NCBI GenBank assembly: GCA_934196075.1
Contig: CAKPVW010000066.1
Span: forward strand, 1 to 8,227
Origin: an uncultured Anaerovibrio sp.
GTDB lineage: Bacteria; Bacillota; Negativicutes; Selenomonadales; Selenomonadaceae
Length of the DNA stretch: 8,227 nucleotides
Direction of reading: 5' to 3'
Shown here: one piece after another, positions 1 to 6,007 of the stretch
How positions within the stretch are numbered: the stretch's first letter is position 1
How the letters are laid out: every line of letters begins with the position of its first letter
The notes under the pieces: generated by a model
Told to the model about the DNA's origin: nothing
Database searches by the model: none
What the model saw: the letters and a program-made list of their open reading frames with translations, nothing else
Made by a program: the position numbers and the translations under genes

Positions 1-12
1 CCATCTGCTGTT

Positions 13-81
13 CTATTCCAGCCAATTCGCAAAATCTTCAAATTGTGTCAAGGCGAGAAATTGCTGTGAATACACTAGCTG
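13..81 (-). pseudogene. Possible 3' end of a broken minus-strand gene (very tentative)
   Basis: Reading the minus strand toward position 13 gives a short open stretch that ends in QFLALTQFEDFANWLE and a TAG stop at 13-15. The ending has the look of a real protein C-terminus, with a mixed hydrophobic and acidic helix finishing in Trp-Leu-Glu. No start codon or ribosome binding site precedes it. The frame runs straight into the large inverted repeat that begins at about 83, and a stop is met inside the repeat. It could be the tail of a gene interrupted by that repeat, or chance. I do not recognise the family with confidence. Confidence 0.12.
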
Positions 82-82
82 A

Positions 83-253
83 GAGGCATGGCATGTACCC
101 TTCCACGGTATGTTAATGCGCCTCGCTTCTTAACGAATTAAAGGCGTTAGAAGCTGAACGCAGTGACAGCTTTTAACGAGCTTTAATGAGTTTAGCAGCG
201 TGAGGCACATTTACATAGCGCGAGCGTGCCGGGAAGGGTACATGCCATGCCTC
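83..253. repeat. Large imperfect inverted repeat (giant hairpin, MITE-like)
   Basis: Bases 83-104 are the perfect reverse complement of 232-253 (22 of 22). Inward from these ends the arms keep pairing with mismatches and small bulges: 108-125 matches the complement of about 200-220, and 126-156 matches the complement of 167-200. The arms meet at a ten-base loop (157-166). The right arm carries roughly ten extra GC-rich bases near 218-230. There is no open reading frame of note. The element is flanked on both sides by TA (77-78 and 256-257, depending on where its ends are drawn), so a miniature transposable element using TA targets is one reading. A long structured RNA or a chromosomal repeat family is another. 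Confidence 0.75.
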
Positions 254-309
254 AGTAAAGAGTAACATGATTTGCCAATCAGCACTACAAATCAGAATTT
301 ATGCATAGT

Positions 310-352
310 AAAAAATATCGACCGATTCAATTTGAACCAGTCGATATTTTTT
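310..352 (-). terminator. Intrinsic terminator after the double-glycine peptide gene (possibly bidirectional)
   Basis: A 13-base stem, AAAAAATATCGAC at 310-322 with its exact complement at 340-352, is extended by inner TTCAA/TTGAA pairing. It lies ten bases past the minus-strand stop codon at 362. On either strand the stem ends in a run of six T, so it could stop transcription from both sides. Confidence 0.85.
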
Positions 353-361
353 ATAACGAGA

Positions 362-619
362 TTACAGTTTTAACTCAAAAGCCTTGCCGTCCTGTCCCAA
401 AAAGGTATCATTTGGGTGCCTTTGCTTAAACTCCTCCCAACGGGTAGCATCAATGCTCATCTGACTACTGCTATTAGGACCTTTAAATATAATAGTAACA
501 ATAGGCTTGCCATATTTTGGTCCCTTTACCTGACAAGTTTCCTGAATGCAGGTATAAGTTTTTCCCCCAGCAATGCTATCCAACTGCTCCTCATTCAATA
601 AAATCTTAGCGTCTGTCAT
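362..619 (-). CDS. Orphan double-glycine leader peptide (bacteriocin/RiPP-like precursor)
   Basis: The product is 85 residues. Residues 1-19 read as a classic double-glycine leader: a charged start, then LNEEQLDSIAGG ending in Gly18-Gly19. In known systems such leaders are cut after the second Gly by a C39-peptidase ABC exporter. Cleavage here would release a 66-residue product starting Lys-Thr-Tyr-Thr-Cys. That product has two cysteines (24 and 29, spaced CX4C) and a mixed, rather charged C-terminal part (WEEFKQRHPND, then GQDGKAFELKL). It lacks the glycine-rich hydrophobic helices of most class II bacteriocins, so an antimicrobial role is not evident; a signal peptide or modified peptide is equally possible. 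The ATG at 619-617 has AAGGGA about ten bases upstream. The gene stands alone between its own promoter region and terminator, and no exporter, immunity protein or modification enzyme is in the window. The leader assignment is fairly firm; the function is unknown. Confidence 0.75.
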   Translation of the reverse strand: MTDAKILLNEEQLDSIAGGKTYTCIQETCQVKGPKYGKPIVTIIFKGPNSSSQMSIDATRWEEFKQRHPNDTFLGQDGKAFELKL

Positions 620-644
620 AATAAATCATTCCCTTCTATAAATC

Positions 645-675
645 GAATCAGAAATTTTATTTTCTGATTCTTATA
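645..675 (-). promoter_or_regulatory. Candidate promoter -10 and operator palindrome of the double-glycine peptide gene
   Basis: On the minus strand a TATAAG hexamer (675-670) sits about 50 bases before the start codon. A TTGTAA lies 19 bases further upstream, so the -35 is weak or suboptimally spaced. Overlapping the last base of the -10 and the expected start of transcription is a perfect palindrome, GAATCAGAAA (645-654) and TTTCTGATTC (661-670), around a six-base centre. Its position suggests a repressor site rather than an RNA hairpin, although a leader hairpin is possible if transcription starts further upstream. Confidence 0.45.
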
Positions 676-760
676 CGCCAAAAAAGAAAAAGAATTACAA
701 AAAATTTAATGTCTTTTTTAAATACAAGATGGTTTTAGCAAAATATACAAGAGATTATGA

Positions 761-799
761 AAAAACAACCCTTCCTGAAAATTGCAGGAAGGTTGTTTT
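761..799 (-). terminator. Intrinsic terminator of ldh
   Basis: AAAACAACCCTTCCTG (762-777) pairs with CAGGAAGGTTGTTTT (785-799), with a single bulged C and a seven-base loop. On the minus strand the stem runs into six T. It begins 25 bases after the lactate dehydrogenase stop codon. Confidence 0.9.
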
Positions 800-823
800 G
801 GTAGCTTGTTTTACAATGAGATA

Positions 824-1780
824 TTACAGATTAATGGTCTCGATGATTTGCTTCAGGGCATCGGCAGATTCCTTCAGCTTTGCTGTTTCCTCAGCGTCCA
901 AATTAACTGGGATAGCAGTTTCAATACCGTCTGCACCTACAATGGCAGGCATGCTCAGGCAAATGCCTTCAATACCGCAAGCACCGTGAATCATATGAGA
1001 TACAGGCAGAATGGACTTCTCGTCTCTCATAATAGCCTGGCAGATTCTCTTTACAGACATGGCAATACCATAGTAGGTAGCATGCTTTTTGTTGATGATT
1101 TCATAAGCACTATTCTTAACAGATTCAGCAATTTCTTCTGTATTTTCCTTATGCTTATAGTGACCGCGCATTTCGCACATTGTGCTCAAAGGCACACCGG
1201 AAACGTTGGCGGAGGACCAGGTTACAACCTCGCTGTCACCGTGTTCGCCGACAATAAAGGCATGAACGCTGCGGCTGTCTACAGACAAATGCTCACCTAG
1301 CATATATCTCAGTCTGGCAGTATCCAGTACAGTACCAGAGCCGATTACTCTGTTTTCAGGCAGGCCGGACAGCTTGATAGCAACCTGAGTAAGAATATCT
1401 ACAGGATTGGCAACGATTAGCAGAATACCTGCAAAATTTCTCTTGGCAATTTCTGGAATAATGGACTTGAAGATACCTACGTTTTTATTTACCAAATCCA
1501 GTCTGGTTTCACCAGGCTTCTGACCTGCACCAGCAGAGACAATGATAATGCCGGCATCTGCCACATCATCATAATCGCCAGCGTATATTTTCATAGGGCT
1601 GGCAAATGGAATACCGTGACTGATATCCATTGCTTCGCCTTCGGCCTTGGCCTTGTCAGCATCAATCAGGACAATCTCTGTAAATAAGCCGCTCTGCATC
1701 AAGGCAAATACGGAGGCAGAGCCAACAAAACCGCAACCGATCATGACAGCTTTCTTGGCATTAATAGTTTGTTTTGACAT
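824..1780 (-). CDS. ldh: L-lactate dehydrogenase (fructose-1,6-bisphosphate type)
   Basis: This cytoplasmic enzyme interconverts pyruvate plus NADH with L-lactate plus NAD+ and regenerates NAD+ in fermentation. At 318 residues it has the normal length. Visible landmarks are the Rossmann motif GCGFVG (15-20), Asp40 at the NAD ribose position, the active-site loop GQKPGETR with Gln87 (the residue that favours pyruvate over oxaloacetate) and Arg93, NPVDILT (125-131), Asp153 and Arg156 in VLDTARLR, and the catalytic His180 in GEHGDSE. Gln87 rather than Arg argues for lactate over malate dehydrogenase. Arg158 and His173 correspond to the classical residues 173 and 188 that bind fructose bisphosphate, so allosteric activation is likely. 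The ATG is preceded by AAGGAGG at 1794-1788. The gene is monocistronic, with its own promoter and terminator, and diverges from ppx. Confidence 0.97.
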   Translation of the reverse strand: MSKQTINAKKAVMIGCGFVGSASVFALMQSGLFTEIVLIDADKAKAEGEAMDISHGIPFASPMKIYAGDYDDVADAGIIIVSAGAGQKPGETRLDLVNKNVGIFKSIIPEIAKRNFAGILLIVANPVDILTQVAIKLSGLPENRVIGSGTVLDTARLRYMLGEHLSVDSRSVHAFIVGEHGDSEVVTWSSANVSGVPLSTMCEMRGHYKHKENTEEIAESVKNSAYEIINKKHATYYGIAMSVKRICQAIMRDEKSILPVSHMIHGACGIEGICLSMPAIVGADGIETAIPVNLDAEETAKLKESADALKQIIETINL

Positions 1781-1845
1781 AAAAATATCCTCCTTAGAAA
1801 ATTTTCCCTATATGAGTTGTATTCTGGTTTCGCCCATACATTATC

Positions 1846-1872
1846 GAAGAAAAATACGACAGAATTTTCTTC
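1846..1872 (-). promoter_or_regulatory. Small hairpin in the ldh leader
   Basis: GAAGAAAA (1846-1853) and TTTTCTTC (1865-1872) form an eight-base inverted repeat around an 11-base centre. It sits just downstream of the predicted ldh transcription start. It could be an operator or an mRNA-stabilising 5' hairpin. It is AT-rich and may be fortuitous. Confidence 0.3.
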
Positions 1873-1894
1873 AATGTAAATCATTCTAAAAAAA

Positions 1895-1923
1895 ATCGTA
1901 TCTTTTTTTGTATTATATGTCAA
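1895..1923 (-). promoter_or_regulatory. Promoter of ldh
   Basis: On the minus strand there is a perfect -35 TTGACA (1923-1918), a 17-base spacer and a -10 TACGAT (1900-1895, four of six consensus bases). Transcription would start near 1888, giving a leader of about 107 bases. TGTCA/TGACA half-sites (1918-1922 and 1931-1935) overlap the -35. I could not match them to a Rex-type consensus. Confidence 0.7.
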
Positions 1924-2029
1924 GTGAAAATGACATTTTGAGATAATTATCCGTCTTAAATGGACATATTTTCAATTTCTCGGATGAAAATGTGAAAATT
2001 TTGACAATAGAGGCTGAAACTGAGAGGAT

Positions 2030-2069
2030 TTTACAAAAAAATTACATTACCCTTACATTGGATTTTACA
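2030..2069 (+). promoter_or_regulatory. Pho box: four TTACA direct repeats upstream of ppx-ppk1
   Basis: TTTACA (2030-2035), ATTACA (2041-2046), CTTACA (2052-2057) and TTTACA (2064-2069) are separated by 5, 5 and 6 bases. This puts four near-identical hexamers on the same face of the helix at 11-12 base periodicity. That is the architecture of PhoP boxes in Bacillota (TTAACA-like repeats every 11 bases) and of E. coli PhoB boxes. Possible -10 elements, TATAGA at 2082-2087 or 2091-2096, follow. A weaker independent start could use TTGACA at 2001-2006. A Pho-family regulator is encoded about 3.2 kb downstream, which supports the reading. Confidence 0.72.
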
Positions 2070-2134
2070 TTGAGGCAGTAGTATAGAAGATATAGAAATA
2101 ATAGGCATAATTGTATATTTTGGAGGAATTTTAG

Positions 2135-3175
2135 ATGCATACTATTGTGGATGTTGGATCCAATACCATTAGAATGAATGTATACGATGTAAAGGACAAT
2201 AAGCTGAAGCTGCTTTTTAGTAAAAAGGAAACCGCTGGGCTGGCTTCCTATGTGCGAGGGCAGTATATGTCTGCTGCTGGTATTGAAAAGGTTATCAGTG
2301 TGCTGGAGGAATTTAAGGATGTGCTGAGAAATCTTAATATCCATGAAATGCACGTTTTTGCTACTGCTGCCTTGCGTAATGTAAAAAACAGCCAGGATGC
2401 AGTGGAGGAGATTAACCGCCGTACCGGTTTGCATGTACAGGTAATTTCTGGCCGGGAGGAAGCTGAGCTGGACTTTCTAGGAGCAGCTATTGAAAGCAAT
2501 ATAAAAAAGGGATTGCTGGTGGATATCGGCGGCGGCAGTACAGAGCTGGTTGCCTACAAGGATGGTAAGATTCGCAGTGCTGTCAGCATAGCTAAAGGTT
2601 CTTTGAATAGCTACAACAAATATGTTAAAGGAATTTTACCTACCAAAGAGGAACGCAAGGCCATTAAGAAGGATTTTGTGGAAAAACTGGAAGGGCTGCA
2701 GGCTTTTGAGGGCAAAAACAAATATAAGCTGATTTGTGGTGTAGGTGGTACTGTGCGGGCAGCGTTGAAGCTGGATAAACTTTTCTTTGGCAAAAGCACT
2801 GCGGAAAATATTCTGCCTGTATCTCATATAGGCTATATTATCAAGTCCATGGAGCAGAAGGATAATAGAGAAAAATTTATACAGAATATGGGTGTTCTGT
2901 TAGATGTGGTGCCGGAACGTATTCGTACTATTATGCCGGGTATGATAATTCTCTATGCTATAGCCAAGAGATTTAAATGTGAGGCTATTATGGTTACCCA
3001 GACTGGCGTACGGGAAGGATTTATGTATAATTATGTGCTGGCAAAGAATGAATCCACACAGGATGAAGATAGTGAGAATTCTACAGAGCTTTTGGAGCAG
3101 CTGGGGGAGAATCTTTCTGAGCAGGCAGGCAATGATGAGTCCGCAGAGAGAGGACAGGTGCCTAGCCATGAGTAA
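2135..3175 (+). CDS. ppx: Exopolyphosphatase / GppA family phosphatase
   Basis: Members of this family remove terminal phosphate from polyphosphate (Ppx) or convert pppGpp to ppGpp (GppA); sequence alone does not separate the two cleanly. The 346 residues show the ASKHA-fold phosphate-binding motifs: IVDVGSNTIR (4-13), FATAALRN (75-82), the catalytic-glutamate region ISGREEAEL (104-112), DIGGGSTEL (130-138) and a later CGVGGT. It is the short, two-domain form; the C-terminal HD-like domain of the roughly 510-residue E. coli enzyme is absent. The last 40 or so residues are acidic, Ser/Gln-rich and probably disordered. GGAGG at 2122-2126 is well placed for the ATG. The stop overlaps the ppk1 start by eight bases, and the pairing with ppk1 favours an exopolyphosphatase role. 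Transcription is probably Pho-controlled from the upstream repeats. Confidence 0.88.
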   Translation: MHTIVDVGSNTIRMNVYDVKDNKLKLLFSKKETAGLASYVRGQYMSAAGIEKVISVLEEFKDVLRNLNIHEMHVFATAALRNVKNSQDAVEEINRRTGLHVQVISGREEAELDFLGAAIESNIKKGLLVDIGGGSTELVAYKDGKIRSAVSIAKGSLNSYNKYVKGILPTKEERKAIKKDFVEKLEGLQAFEGKNKYKLICGVGGTVRAALKLDKLFFGKSTAENILPVSHIGYIIKSMEQKDNREKFIQNMGVLLDVVPERIRTIMPGMIILYAIAKRFKCEAIMVTQTGVREGFMYNYVLAKNESTQDEDSENSTELLEQLGENLSEQAGNDESAERGQVPSHE

Positions 3176-5255
3176 GGATTTGCAGTTGACAGATAAGGAA
3201 CTAATGACAAGTTATACTCAGAATCGTGAGCTGTCTTGGCTGAAATTCAACAAAAGGGTATTGGAGGAGGCTGATGACAGCACGGTACCTCTTTGTGAGC
3301 GATTGAAATTTGTGGAGATTTTTACCAGCAATCTGGATGAATTCTTTATGGTGCGAGTAGGCAGTCTCCTTGGTCTGGAGGCAATGGATCCAGAGAAGCG
3401 GGACAATAAAAGCCTAATGACAGCTACTGAGCAGCTTCATGCTATCTTTGACAAGGTTCGTGAATTATATGGCCAGCGGGATAGGGTATTTGCCTATTTG
3501 CGTCGCAAACTGCTGGAAAAGGGCATTGGCCATGTGGATATCCATGAACTGTCCAAAAAGCAATATGAAGAGCTGGAAACAGTTTTTCAAGATTGTATTC
3601 TGCCCGTGCTGTCTCCTCAGATTATAGACAAGCATCATCCTTTCCCTCATTTGGATAACAAAAAGCTTTATGTATCGGCTATCCTCAAGGGAAAGAAAAA
3701 GTTGATTTTTGGCATCACTCCTTTGCCGGATAGTGTTAGCCGGGTGGTATATCTCTCCAAGGACAAAACAGAGTTTGTTTTGCTGGAGGATATTATTGAG
3801 GAGTTTGTGGACAAGATTTTTACCGGCTATCCAGTATTGGACAAGGCGGTTTTTGCTATTACCAGAAGTGCAGAAATCAATTTGGAGGAAGAAGAGGTTG
3901 AGGCTGGGGATTATTTGGAGGCCATGAAGAAGGCTATCAAAAAGCGCCGTCATTTAACCCCAGTAAGATTGGAAATTCGCAGTCAGGGCAAGTCGATTAT
4001 TTCTGAATATTTGCTTGAAAGATATAAAATTTTGCCAAAGCAGGTATTTTCTACCACAGCACCTTTGACCATGGATTATGTTTACAGCTTGGAAAATAAT
4101 ATGACGGAAACTCTGAAGCAGGAGCTGTATTATACGCCGTATACTCCTGTGGGCTTGGAGGAGAAGTTCCATTTTGAGGAGGGGGAAACCATCTTCAATT
4201 TGGTCAAAAAACAGGATGTGCTGCTACGTTATCCCTATGACGATTTTGGCATTCTCCTGCAATTGTTGAAGGAAGCTGTCTATAGCCCTGATGTCCTGTC
4301 GATTCGGATTACTATTTACCGAGTTGGTAAGGGGCATGTGAAGTTGATGAATTACCTTATGGTGGCTGCTGAGCTGGGCAAGGATGTAACGGTGCTACTG
4401 GAGCTGAAGGCTAGATTTGATGAGGCGAATAATATTAGCTGGGTTAATGATCTGCGAGAGGCTGGCTGCAAGATTCTTTATGGCTTTGATCGGTATAAGG
4501 TTCATGCCAAGCTATGCCATATTACTTATAGGGAACCAGAGGAAAATGGGGTAAAATATATTACCCATATTGGTACTGGTAATTTCAATGCTAAAACCGC
4601 CAAGCTGTATACTGACTTTGCTTTGCTGACAGCAGATGATGCTATTGGCCGAGATGGTGCTATGTTTTTCCGGAATATGGGTATAGGTAATCTGTGGGGA
4701 GAGTATCAGCAGCTGCTGGTGGCCCCTGTTAGCCTGAAAAAACGTTTATTGGAGTTGATTCAGGGGGAGATAAATAAGGCAGAAAATGGTCAGGAAGCTT
4801 ACATTCTGTTGAAGATGAATTCTCTGACGGATAGACAGCTGATAGATGCTCTTTATCAAGCTGGCCAAGCGGGCGTACGTATTGATATGATTGTGCGGGG
4901 GATTACCTGCTTGGTGCCCGAACGGCCAGGGTTGACAGATAATATTCATATTCGTGGCATCGTAGGCAGGTTTTTGGAGCATCCACGGGTATTTTGCTTT
5001 GGTCGGGGAGAGGATATGCAGATGTATATTGCTTCTGCTGACTGGATGACCCGCAATACGGAAAATCGGGTGGAGGTGGCAGCACCGGTACACGATGCCG
5101 CTATCAAGCAGGAAATATGGGATATGATGGAAATGCAGCTGGCAGATAATACCAAGGCTAGAAATATTGATGCTGATGGAGAATATTATATGCCTCCGGT
5201 ACAGCCAGGAGATACCCTTATTAATGCTCAGGAGTATTATATTAATAAGCGCTAA
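3168..5255 (+). CDS. ppk1: Polyphosphate kinase 1
   Basis: The enzyme polymerises ATP gamma-phosphate into inorganic polyphosphate, reversibly, through a phosphohistidine. From the chosen ATG the product is 695 residues, the usual length for Ppk1. The N-terminal domain begins with the family signature NRELSWLKFNKRVLEEA. The PLD-like catalytic half carries His446 in YKVHAKL, matching the autophosphorylated His435 of E. coli, and His605 in LEHPRVF, matching His592. HIGTGNFNAKTAKLYTDF and SADWMTRN are also conserved. The frame stays open upstream to an ATG at 2979, but that would lie inside ppx and add 63 non-homologous residues. The ATG at 3168 overlaps the ppx stop in ATGAGTAA. Its ribosome binding site is weak (purine run 3145-3154, rather distant), so coupling to ppx translation is likely. 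An ATG about 12 codons further in is a less likely alternative. Confidence 0.96.
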   Translation: MSKDLQLTDKELMTSYTQNRELSWLKFNKRVLEEADDSTVPLCERLKFVEIFTSNLDEFFMVRVGSLLGLEAMDPEKRDNKSLMTATEQLHAIFDKVRELYGQRDRVFAYLRRKLLEKGIGHVDIHELSKKQYEELETVFQDCILPVLSPQIIDKHHPFPHLDNKKLYVSAILKGKKKLIFGITPLPDSVSRVVYLSKDKTEFVLLEDIIEEFVDKIFTGYPVLDKAVFAITRSAEINLEEEEVEAGDYLEAMKKAIKKRRHLTPVRLEIRSQGKSIISEYLLERYKILPKQVFSTTAPLTMDYVYSLENNMTETLKQELYYTPYTPVGLEEKFHFEEGETIFNLVKKQDVLLRYPYDDFGILLQLLKEAVYSPDVLSIRITIYRVGKGHVKLMNYLMVAAELGKDVTVLLELKARFDEANNISWVNDLREAGCKILYGFDRYKVHAKLCHITYREPEENGVKYITHIGTGNFNAKTAKLYTDFALLTADDAIGRDGAMFFRNMGIGNLWGEYQQLLVAPVSLKKRLLELIQGEINKAENGQEAYILLKMNSLTDRQLIDALYQAGQAGVRIDMIVRGITCLVPERPGLTDNIHIRGIVGRFLEHPRVFCFGRGEDMQMYIASADWMTRNTENRVEVAAPVHDAAIKQEIWDMMEMQLADNTKARNIDADGEYYMPPVQPGDTLINAQEYYINKR

Positions 5256-5265
5256 AGCATATATA

Positions 5266-5294
5266 TTGCAAAATTTCATATTTTGTTGTATAAC
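5266..5294 (+). promoter_or_regulatory. Candidate internal promoter for the phoB-phoR pair
   Basis: TTGCAA (5266-5271), a 17-base spacer and TATAAC (5289-5294) lie in the 74-base gap after ppk1. Match to the sigma-A consensus is four of six and five of six. It would let the regulator genes be transcribed separately from ppx-ppk1. No TTACA repeats are seen here, so the Pho box upstream of ppx would not act on this start directly. Confidence 0.5.
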
Positions 5295-5310
5295 TAGGGC
5301 AACAAAATAT
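5278..5310 (+). repeat. Palindrome / hairpin just before the phoB ribosome binding site
   Basis: ATATTTTGTTG (5278-5288) and its exact complement CAACAAAATAT (5300-5310) flank an 11-base centre. The palindrome straddles the candidate -10 and ends four bases before the Shine-Dalgarno sequence. No T-run follows, so it is not a standard terminator. It may be an operator, or an RNA hairpin that limits read-through or protects the phoB message. Confidence 0.6.
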
Positions 5311-5329
5311 TTAGAGAGGGGTTAGGCTG

Positions 5330-6007
5330 TTGATTTACTGTGTTGAGGATGATGATAGTATCAGGGAATTGATGCTATATACCTTGAAGGCTTCGGGGTT
5401 TGCTGGGCAGGGCTTCTCGGAGGCGGAGTCTTTTTGGCGGGCCTTGGCCAAGGAAAAGCCACAGCTGGTTATGCTGGATGTTATGCTGCCTGGTGAGGAT
5501 GGCATGTCAATCTTGAAAAAGTTGAGGGGGAATGCTGCCACAGCAGATATTCCTGTGATTATGGCTACCGCCAAGGGGACAGAATATGACAAGGTAATGG
5601 GGTTGGATTCTGGTGCAGATGACTATCTGGCCAAGCCTTTTGGCATGATGGAAATGATATCCCGCATCAAGGCAGTATTGCGTCGCAGTCAGTCGGAGCC
5701 TGCCCCCAAGCTCCTTTCCTTTGGCGGAGTGTCTATGGATCCTGAGCAGCATTTGCTGGTGGTGGATGGTCAAAGGTTGGAGCTGCCCCTGAAGGAGTTT
5801 GAGCTTTTGCGCTTGTTTATGGAAAATCCAGGTATGGTATTTAGCCGTGACAGGCTGTTGAGCAGCGTTTGGGACACGGATTATATGGGTGAAAGTCGTA
5901 CCGTGGATGTGCATATCAGCAGTCTTCGCACTCATTTGGGAGAATGGGGCAAGGCTATTCATACAGTGCGCAGTGTAGGCTATAGGTTGGAGGTTCCTCA
6001 TGCTTAA
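5330..6007 (+). CDS. phoB: OmpR/PhoB-family response regulator
   Basis: The 225-residue protein is a receiver domain followed by a winged-helix DNA-binding domain. The receiver (about 2-115) has the acidic pocket Glu6-Asp7-Asp8, phospho-acceptor Asp50 in LDVMLPGEDG, Thr80 and Lys102 in KPF. The C-terminal domain (about 125-225) shows the OmpR-type pattern, with LKEFELLRLFMENPG and the recognition-helix region RTVDVHISSLR. The start is TTG: the beta-1 strand IYCVEDD begins at the second codon, no ATG fits, and GAGAGGGG (5314-5321) lies eight bases upstream. Assignment to phosphate control rests on the neighbouring ppx-ppk1 genes, the Pho box and the PhoR-like partner; as sequence alone it is an OmpR-class regulator. 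In Bacillus the orthologue would be called PhoP. Confidence 0.85.
   Translation: MIYCVEDDDSIRELMLYTLKASGFAGQGFSEAESFWRALAKEKPQLVMLDVMLPGEDGMSILKKLRGNAATADIPVIMATAKGTEYDKVMGLDSGADDYLAKPFGMMEMISRIKAVLRRSQSEPAPKLLSFGGVSMDPEQHLLVVDGQRLELPLKEFELLRLFMENPGMVFSRDRLLSSVWDTDYMGESRTVDVHISSLRTHLGEWGKAIHTVRSVGYRLEVPHA

Noticed and set aside
782..1300. 172-codon open frame on the plus strand opposite ldh
   Set aside because: It begins in the ldh terminator, has no ribosome binding site, and runs antisense to a clear enzyme gene; a shadow frame.
1968..1991. ATTTTCA / TGAAAAT inverted repeat in the divergent ldh-ppx region
   Set aside because: Seven AT-rich bases per arm in an AT-rich spacer are likely by chance; nothing else supports a site here.
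1781..2134. Rex (redox) operator for ldh
   Set aside because: No TTGTGAA-N4-TTCACAA-like site could be found; only weak half-sites overlap the -35.
2979..3167. Upstream extension of ppk1 to an ATG at 2979
   Set aside because: It lies wholly inside ppx and translates to 63 residues unlike any Ppk1 N-terminus; the ATG at 3168 gives the normal 695-residue length.
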